Below, one piece after another: positions 14,427 through 18,553 of a stretch of 18,553 nt of DNA. Position 1 is the stretch's first letter. Each line of letters opens with the position of its first letter. The translations under genes were made by a program, and so were the position numbers. A model generated the notes under the pieces. That model was given only the letters and a program-made list of their open reading frames with translations, did no database searches and was not told the DNA's origin. The stretch covers positions 1 to 18,553 of the forward strand of contig DCIL01000043.1 of NCBI GenBank assembly GCA_002315875.1, given 5' to 3'. Origin of the DNA: Verrucomicrobia bacterium UBA1727 (lineage in GTDB: Bacteria; Verrucomicrobiota; Kiritimatiellia; RFP12; UBA1067).

Positions 14427-16736
14427 ATGCAGAGCAATAATAACAAGGGTAAGTTGTTTTTCGCGTTCGCGGCGATCATGGCCGCGGCTGGAGTTTTCGC
14501 AGCGCACGAGGGAGGTCCGCCGCCGTATCCGAATTTCGGACTCCCCCGCGTTGAGGAGATGATGTTCCTCGTCCTTCAGATCGGCGTGATCATCTTCGCT
14601 GCACGACTCGGCGGCGCGATTGCCTCGATGATGAAGCTGCCGTCGATTCTCGGCGAGCTTGCTGCAGGCATCGTGATCGGTCCGTGGGCGCTTGGTGGCA
14701 TCGGCTTCGGGGACGGACTTTTCGCCTCGGGACTCTTCCACGGCGCGGAACTGCGTGCGATCGCGAAGGAAAGCGGCCACATGTTCGACGCGACTTCGCC
14801 GGCGCTTTACGGCATTGCGACGCTCGCCTCGGTGATCCTGCTGTTCTTGTCGGGACTGGAAACGAATCTCCGGCTCTTCATCAAGTATTCGTTCGTCGGG
14901 CTCATGGTCGGCCTCGGCGGTGTAATCGTCTCGTTCGTGCTCGGCGATCTCTGCGCGGTCTACCTGTTGCCGCAGTATTTCGAGCACTTCGCCTACCTGA
15001 AGACGCTGCCGCTCGCGCAGGCGATGACGAAGGAGGCGCCGCTCTATATGGGCATTATGTCCACGGCGACCTCGGTCGGCATCACCGCTCGCATCCTTTC
15101 TGAGAAGAAGAAGATGGATAGTGAAGAGGGCGTGACGATCATGGCCGGAGCCGTGATCGACGACGTCCTCGGACTCATCGTCCTCGCGATTGGCAACGGC
15201 ATCATCGCGGCCAACATCGCCGCGGCCAAGTCCGGCGGCGGTGCGGCGATGGACTGGGGTGCGATCGGACTCGTGGCGGCGAAGGCGTTCGGCGTATGGC
15301 TCGGTGCGACGGTGATCGGACTGGTGACGGCGCCGTGGATCTCGAAGTTTCTCAAGAAGGCGTTCAAGAGTCCCGTCGTCATCGCGACGATGGCCTTTGG
15401 TCTTGCGCTCGTTCTCGCGGGCTTCTTTGAGTTCATGGGATTGGCGATGATCATCGGCGCCTACGTGATGGGCCTGTCGCTTTCGCGGACGGATCTCAAG
15501 CATCCGATTCAGGAGATGCTCACGCCGGTCTACACCTTCCTCGTGCCGATCTTCTTCTGTGCGATGGGTATGATGGTCGACATTACCGCGCTTTGCTCAA
15601 AGCCGGTGCTGATCTTCGGCGGCATCTACACCGTCCTCGCGGTCGCCGCGAAGGTCATCGGCTGCATGCTCCCTTCGATGTGCTGCGGTTTCAACTTGCT
15701 TGGAGGTCTTCGCATCGGCGCGGGCATGGTGCCGCGTGGAGAAGTTGCGCTCATTATCGCCGGCCTCGGACTTTCCTCGGGCTATCTCACTCAGGAGATC
15801 TTCGGCATCGGCATTCTGATGACGCTCGTCACCACGGTCGTCGCTCCGCCGGCCCTCGTGGGCCTCTTCGCTCCGAAGGCGAAAGGCGTCCACAAGCCGA
15901 ACAAGAACGCCTCGGCGCCGCGTGAGATCCGTTTCGAGCTCCCTGGCAGTGATGTTGCCGACCTCATGCTAACGAAGCTCGTCGCAGAGTTCCAGAAAGA
16001 GGGCTTCTTCGCCTCGCTCCTCTCTAAGGAGGACAACATCTGGGCGGTCGCGCTCAACAACATGGAAATTGCCATTCGTCGCGAGCGCCGCACCATCTAT
16101 GTCGCCTGCACGCCGGAAGAGCAGGGAATGGTAATGGCCGCGTGGCTCGAGGTCGCGTCCGAGATCAACGCGATCGCGGCCTCGATTTCGAAGCCGGTCT
16201 TCCTTGAAGACGTAGACCGCGTCATCAAGGAGCTGCCGCCGCCGCGCATCGGCAAGAGCGGCGTCGGCCGTTACCTGCAGGGCTTTGTGATGTTGCCGAA
16301 TCTCAAGGCCAGGTCGAAGGAGGAGGCGATCCGCAAGATGGTCTCCGAAATCGTCGCGGCGTGTCCCAAGCACGTGAAGAACGTGGACAAGGTTGTCGAG
16401 GCGGTTTTGAAGCGCGAGAACTCGATGTCCACCGGACTCGACCATGGCATCGCCGTTCCTCACGGACGTTGTGCTGATGTCGTCGGAATTGCAGGTGCCG
16501 TCGCGCTCGTCGACAACAGCGGCTCGGAGACCGGGGCAATCGCCGACTATGAGACGATCGACAATTCGCGGCTCGACATCATCGTCCTCACGCTCGCCAA
16601 CGACGAGCAGCAGATTCCCTATCTCCAGCTGATGAGCTACATCTCGAAGGCGCTCAGGTCGGACGAGGGCTATCGTCGTCTCGCCGGGTGCAAGACGGCG
16701 GATGAGATGCGCAAGTTCTTCCGCAAGGTGAAGTAA
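14427..16736 (+). CDS. CPA2-family cation/proton antiporter with C-terminal PTS EIIA domain
   Basis: 769 residues. The start at 14427 has AAAGG at 14414-14418; the earlier in-frame ATG at 14379 lies inside the preceding gene. After a possible signal-like first helix, the membrane part (about 45-480) has KefB/NapA-type landmarks: KLPSILGELAAGIVIGP, LFLSGLETNLR, and an Asp pair in VIDDVLGL (D245, D246), which in this family binds the exchanged cation and proton. A cytoplasmic linker domain (about 495-600) of unknown type is followed by a PTS EIIA-2 (fructose/Ntr-type) domain (about 615-765), with the phosphorylatable His in IAVPHGR (H679). It should exchange Na+ or K+ for H+, with activity controlled by PTS phosphorylation state or by docking of the domain. 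The stop is six bases before mnmE. Confidence 0.88.
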   Translation: MQSNNNKGKLFFAFAAIMAAAGVFAAHEGGPPPYPNFGLPRVEEMMFLVLQIGVIIFAARLGGAIASMMKLPSILGELAAGIVIGPWALGGIGFGDGLFASGLFHGAELRAIAKESGHMFDATSPALYGIATLASVILLFLSGLETNLRLFIKYSFVGLMVGLGGVIVSFVLGDLCAVYLLPQYFEHFAYLKTLPLAQAMTKEAPLYMGIMSTATSVGITARILSEKKKMDSEEGVTIMAGAVIDDVLGLIVLAIGNGIIAANIAAAKSGGGAAMDWGAIGLVAAKAFGVWLGATVIGLVTAPWISKFLKKAFKSPVVIATMAFGLALVLAGFFEFMGLAMIIGAYVMGLSLSRTDLKHPIQEMLTPVYTFLVPIFFCAMGMMVDITALCSKPVLIFGGIYTVLAVAAKVIGCMLPSMCCGFNLLGGLRIGAGMVPRGEVALIIAGLGLSSGYLTQEIFGIGILMTLVTTVVAPPALVGLFAPKAKGVHKPNKNASAPREIRFELPGSDVADLMLTKLVAEFQKEGFFASLLSKEDNIWAVALNNMEIAIRRERRTIYVACTPEEQGMVMAAWLEVASEINAIAASISKPVFLEDVDRVIKELPPPRIGKSGVGRYLQGFVMLPNLKARSKEEAIRKMVSEIVAACPKHVKNVDKVVEAVLKRENSMSTGLDHGIAVPHGRCADVVGIAGAVALVDNSGSETGAIADYETIDNSRLDIIVLTLANDEQQIPYLQLMSYISKALRSDEGYRRLAGCKTADEMRKFFRKVK

Positions 16737-16742
16737 GGCGCG

Positions 16743-18032
16743 ATGGCGCTTTCGGATACCATCGCCGCGATTGCGACCGCGCCCGGAAAGTCAGGAGTCG
16801 CGGTCGTCCGCGTTTCGGGTCCCGACGCCTTCGCCATTGCCTTGCATCTGACCGGCCGTCTGCCCGCCGGCGTCTTTCCCTGCTGCCGCATGCTGGCAAT
16901 CCGTTCGGCAGACGCCTCGCAGATCCTTGATCGCGCCGTCGTGCTCGCCTTCAAGAGTCCGCATTCCTACACCGGAGAGGACGTTGTCGAATTCCAGTGT
17001 CACGGTGGTGCGGTAACGCCGAGGCGTGTTCTCGAGGCCATCTTCGCCGCCGGTGCTCGTCTCGCTCGCCGCGGCGAATTTACCGAGCGCGCCTTCCTCA
17101 ACGGACGACTCGACTACGATCAGGCGGAATCTGTTCTCGATCTCATCAACGCCCGCACCGATCAGGCGGCTGACGCCGCGCTTGAAGGTCTGGCTGGACG
17201 CCGCCAGCGCGAGCTTCGCGACTCCTATGAGGAAGCGCTTTCGATCTCCAGTGAACTTGAGCACGCGCTCGATGTGGACGAAAGCGAATTGCCGCCGAAC
17301 TTTCTATCCGCACTCGCCGAGCGCACGACCGCGCTGACGGCGTCGTTGCGCTCGCTCGTCGATCGCGATCGTCGCAACGGAATCATGCGCAATGGTGCGC
17401 TTGTAGTGATCGCTGGCGAACCCAATGTCGGCAAGAGTTCGCTTTTGAACGCACTCCTCGGTGAGAATCGCGCCATCGTCTCCGATACCGCCGGCACCAC
17501 GCGCGATTCGATCGAGACGTGGCTTGATATCGGCGGCTTTCCGGTGCGGCTCGTCGATACCGCGGGACTACGCCATGGCGACGAAGTTTCGGAGATAGAG
17601 GCCGAAGGCGTCAGAAGGTCCGAAGCCCTCGTGAAAGAGGCCGATGTAATTCTCGCGCTTGCAGAGCGTCCCGAAAATCTGCCGATTGCTGAGACACGGA
17701 TGATTCGCGTACTTACAAAGTCCGATCTCCGCGGCAAGTGCAGTATCCCCGCCGATGTCATCGAGGTCTCGTCGCTAACCGGTGATGGACTCGAAACGCT
17801 CAAGACGGAAATCGCTTCGCGTGTCGGCGCGCTTGAGGCGAAGGACGAGCGGGCGGGTATGGATAAGCTACTTTCCGCGCTTGGTTTTCTTAATGATTTC
17901 AGTGTCGATGATCCCGTATTGGCCGCGAACGCCGTCCGTTCGGCCTCCCTCGAGCTCGGGCAGCTCATCGGCTCCGAATATTCGTCCGACCTGCTCGATC
18001 GTCTATTTTCGCGCTTTTGCGTGGGAAAATAG
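16743..18032 (+). CDS. mnmE: tRNA uridine-5-carboxymethylaminomethyl modification GTPase MnmE
   Basis: 429 residues, slightly shorter than E. coli MnmE (454). With MnmG it installs the cmnm5 group on U34 of tRNAs that read NNA/NNG codons, using a tetrahydrofolate one-carbon unit, in the cytosol. The N-terminal folate-binding domain starts at SDTIAAIATAPGKSGVAVVRVSG. The embedded G domain has G1 GEPNVGKSS (225-233), G2 GTTRD, G3 DTAGLR (272-277) and G4 in the form TKSD instead of NKxD. The essential C-terminal Cys is present in FCVGK (C426). AAGG at 16735-16738 overlaps the previous stop and lies four bases from the ATG. It closes the co-directional run and is followed by a terminator-like hairpin. 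No mnmG is visible in the window. Confidence 0.95.
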   Translation: MALSDTIAAIATAPGKSGVAVVRVSGPDAFAIALHLTGRLPAGVFPCCRMLAIRSADASQILDRAVVLAFKSPHSYTGEDVVEFQCHGGAVTPRRVLEAIFAAGARLARRGEFTERAFLNGRLDYDQAESVLDLINARTDQAADAALEGLAGRRQRELRDSYEEALSISSELEHALDVDESELPPNFLSALAERTTALTASLRSLVDRDRRNGIMRNGALVVIAGEPNVGKSSLLNALLGENRAIVSDTAGTTRDSIETWLDIGGFPVRLVDTAGLRHGDEVSEIEAEGVRRSEALVKEADVILALAERPENLPIAETRMIRVLTKSDLRGKCSIPADVIEVSSLTGDGLETLKTEIASRVGALEAKDERAGMDKLLSALGFLNDFSVDDPVLAANAVRSASLELGQLIGSEYSSDLLDRLFSRFCVGK

Positions 18033-18041
18033 CGTTTTTCC

Positions 18042-18068
18042 ACTATCCTTTGTGGGTTCTCGGATAGT
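18042..18068 (+). other. Inverted repeat after mnmE (7-bp arms)
   Basis: ACTATCC at 18042-18048 and GGATAGT at 18062-18068 are perfect complements separated by 13 bases. RNA from this stretch could form a hairpin starting ten bases after the mnmE stop. It precedes a second hairpin with a U-run and may add to transcription termination or protect the 3' end. Confidence 0.4.
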
Positions 18069-18070
18069 TG

Positions 18071-18101
18071 TCTACAACCTGTAGATATTTTTTTATATTT
18101 T
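18071..18101 (+). terminator. Intrinsic-terminator-like hairpin after mnmE
   Basis: TCTACA (18071-18076) and TGTAGA (18080-18085) pair around the three-base loop ACC. They are followed by a T-rich stretch with seven consecutive T at 18088-18094 and four more at 18098-18101. The stem is short and A/T-rich, so on its own it would be weak, but the position right after the last gene of a long run supports it. Confidence 0.5.
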
Positions 18102-18106
18102 CCCCC

Positions 18107-18135
18107 TTGCGTGCGTTCCGTATTTAGTGTATTAT
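18107..18135 (+). promoter_or_regulatory. Probable promoter of nrdD with operator-like pentamers
   Basis: TTGCGT (18107-18112) and TATTAT (18130-18135) are spaced by 17 bases, a fair sigma70 match. The pentamer TAGTG (18125-18129) and two copies of CACTA (18139-18143 and 18148-18152) surround the -10 and the predicted start near 18142. TAGTG and the first CACTA form an inverted repeat around 18134. A stretch at 18147-18162 matches about 10 of 16 positions of the NrdR-box consensus, too weak to call. Regulation of a ribonucleotide reductase here is plausible. Confidence 0.4.
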
Positions 18136-18203
18136 ACGCACTATTACCACTACATAGGGTAGAAACGCTTTTAGAAACAAAAAACTTAATCAAGAGGAGT
18201 CTT

Positions 18204-18553
18204 ATGAAGGAGATGAACATCATCAAGCGCAGTGGACAGGAAGTTGCGTTTGACGTGAAGAAGATCGAAGATGCGATTCGCAAGGCCAATCAGGTCGTGG
18301 ACTGTAAGGATGCGATGAGCGAAGCGCGCATCAAGGTGATTGCCGAGGAAGTCGCGGGCGTGTGCGAGGCGCGCGATCGTGCGATGACGGTCGAGGAGAT
18401 TCAGGACGTCGTCGAGAACAAGATCATGGAGATGGGCTCGCACGAGATCGCGAAGAAGTACATCGTCTATCGCTACAAGCGTCAGCTCGCGCGCAAGGCG
18501 AACACGACCGACGAGCAGATCCTTTCCTTGATCGAGTGCAACAACGAGGATGT
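18204..18553 (+). CDS. nrdD: Anaerobic ribonucleoside-triphosphate reductase, N-terminal part (runs off the window)
   Basis: The first 116 residues are visible; the gene continues past the end. They form an ATP-cone domain (about 5-95): IIKRSGQEVAFDVKKIEDAI, then MTVEEIQDVVENKIMEMG, then AKKYIVYRYKRQLARK. The following TTDEQILSLIECNNEDV is typical of the start of class III NrdD, the oxygen-sensitive glycyl-radical enzyme that makes dNTPs from NTPs. The ATP cone is the allosteric site where ATP activates and dATP inhibits. Class I or II reductases also carry ATP cones, so the class rests on the last 17 residues. The start at 18204 has GAGGAG at 18194-18199; the next ATG (18213) lacks a properly spaced site. 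The activase gene nrdG might lie downstream, outside the window. Confidence 0.82.
   Translation, partial: MKEMNIIKRSGQEVAFDVKKIEDAIRKANQVVDCKDAMSEARIKVIAEEVAGVCEARDRAMTVEEIQDVVENKIMEMGSHEIAKKYIVYRYKRQLARKANTTDEQILSLIECNNED

Noticed and set aside
18147..18162. NrdR box
   Set aside because: About 10 of 16 consensus positions match and the second box expected at helical spacing is not seen; mentioned only as a possibility within the promoter entry.
1..18553. CRISPR arrays, tRNA genes, insertion sequences or prophage genes
   Set aside because: No spaced palindromic repeats, no cloverleaf-like sequences, and no transposase or integrase motifs were seen on either strand.

Overview
The window reads as a chromosomal segment of a GC-rich bacterium of the PVC superphylum, most likely Kiritimatiellota/Verrucomicrobiota or Lentisphaerae. 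That placement is inference from gene content: a nitrilase with an N-terminal beta-sandwich, an NPCBM/He_PIG GH27 enzyme, large secreted Asp-box propellers, and an antiporter fused to a PTS EIIA domain. No rRNA or tRNA is present to settle it. All twelve genes lie on the + strand, tightly packed, and several stop and start codons overlap.

Layout. (1) 1-217: intergenic DNA with an 8-bp tandem repeat directly before a good sigma70-type promoter. (2) 218-4565: a four-gene operon of nitrilase-fold hydrolase, aldo/keto reductase with a two-cluster ferredoxin tail, a four-cluster ferredoxin fused to a DUF1893-like domain, and ispE. (3) 4592-5659: a 6-phosphogluconolactonase-type seven-bladed propeller with its own promoter. 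(4) 5687-7301: an exported coiled-coil protein of unknown role overlapping a variant PlsC-type acyltransferase. (5) 7412-16736: a GH27 lipoprotein, two tandem 750-residue Asp-box propeller paralogs, a small two-helix membrane protein and a cation/proton antiporter-EIIA fusion, with mnmE (16743-18032) following at once. (6) 18204 to the end: the N-terminus of an NrdD-type anaerobic ribonucleotide reductase, behind a terminator-like hairpin and its own promoter region.

How the parts fit. The GH27 lipoprotein and the two secreted propellers look like a small glycan-attack cassette. The propellers keep an N-terminal Asp motif reminiscent of GH74. The AKR and the ferredoxin-DUF1893 protein carry six predicted [4Fe-4S] clusters between them and are translationally coupled, so they probably form one electron-transfer unit; its substrate is unknown. 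Together with nrdD this suggests an anaerobe. Three internal promoters share an extended -10 (TGnTATAAT) without a recognisable -35, and one sits so close to its start codon that the mRNA would be nearly leaderless. The best leads for something undescribed are the ferredoxin-DUF1893/AKR unit, the mosaic propeller pair, and the EIIA-controlled antiporter.
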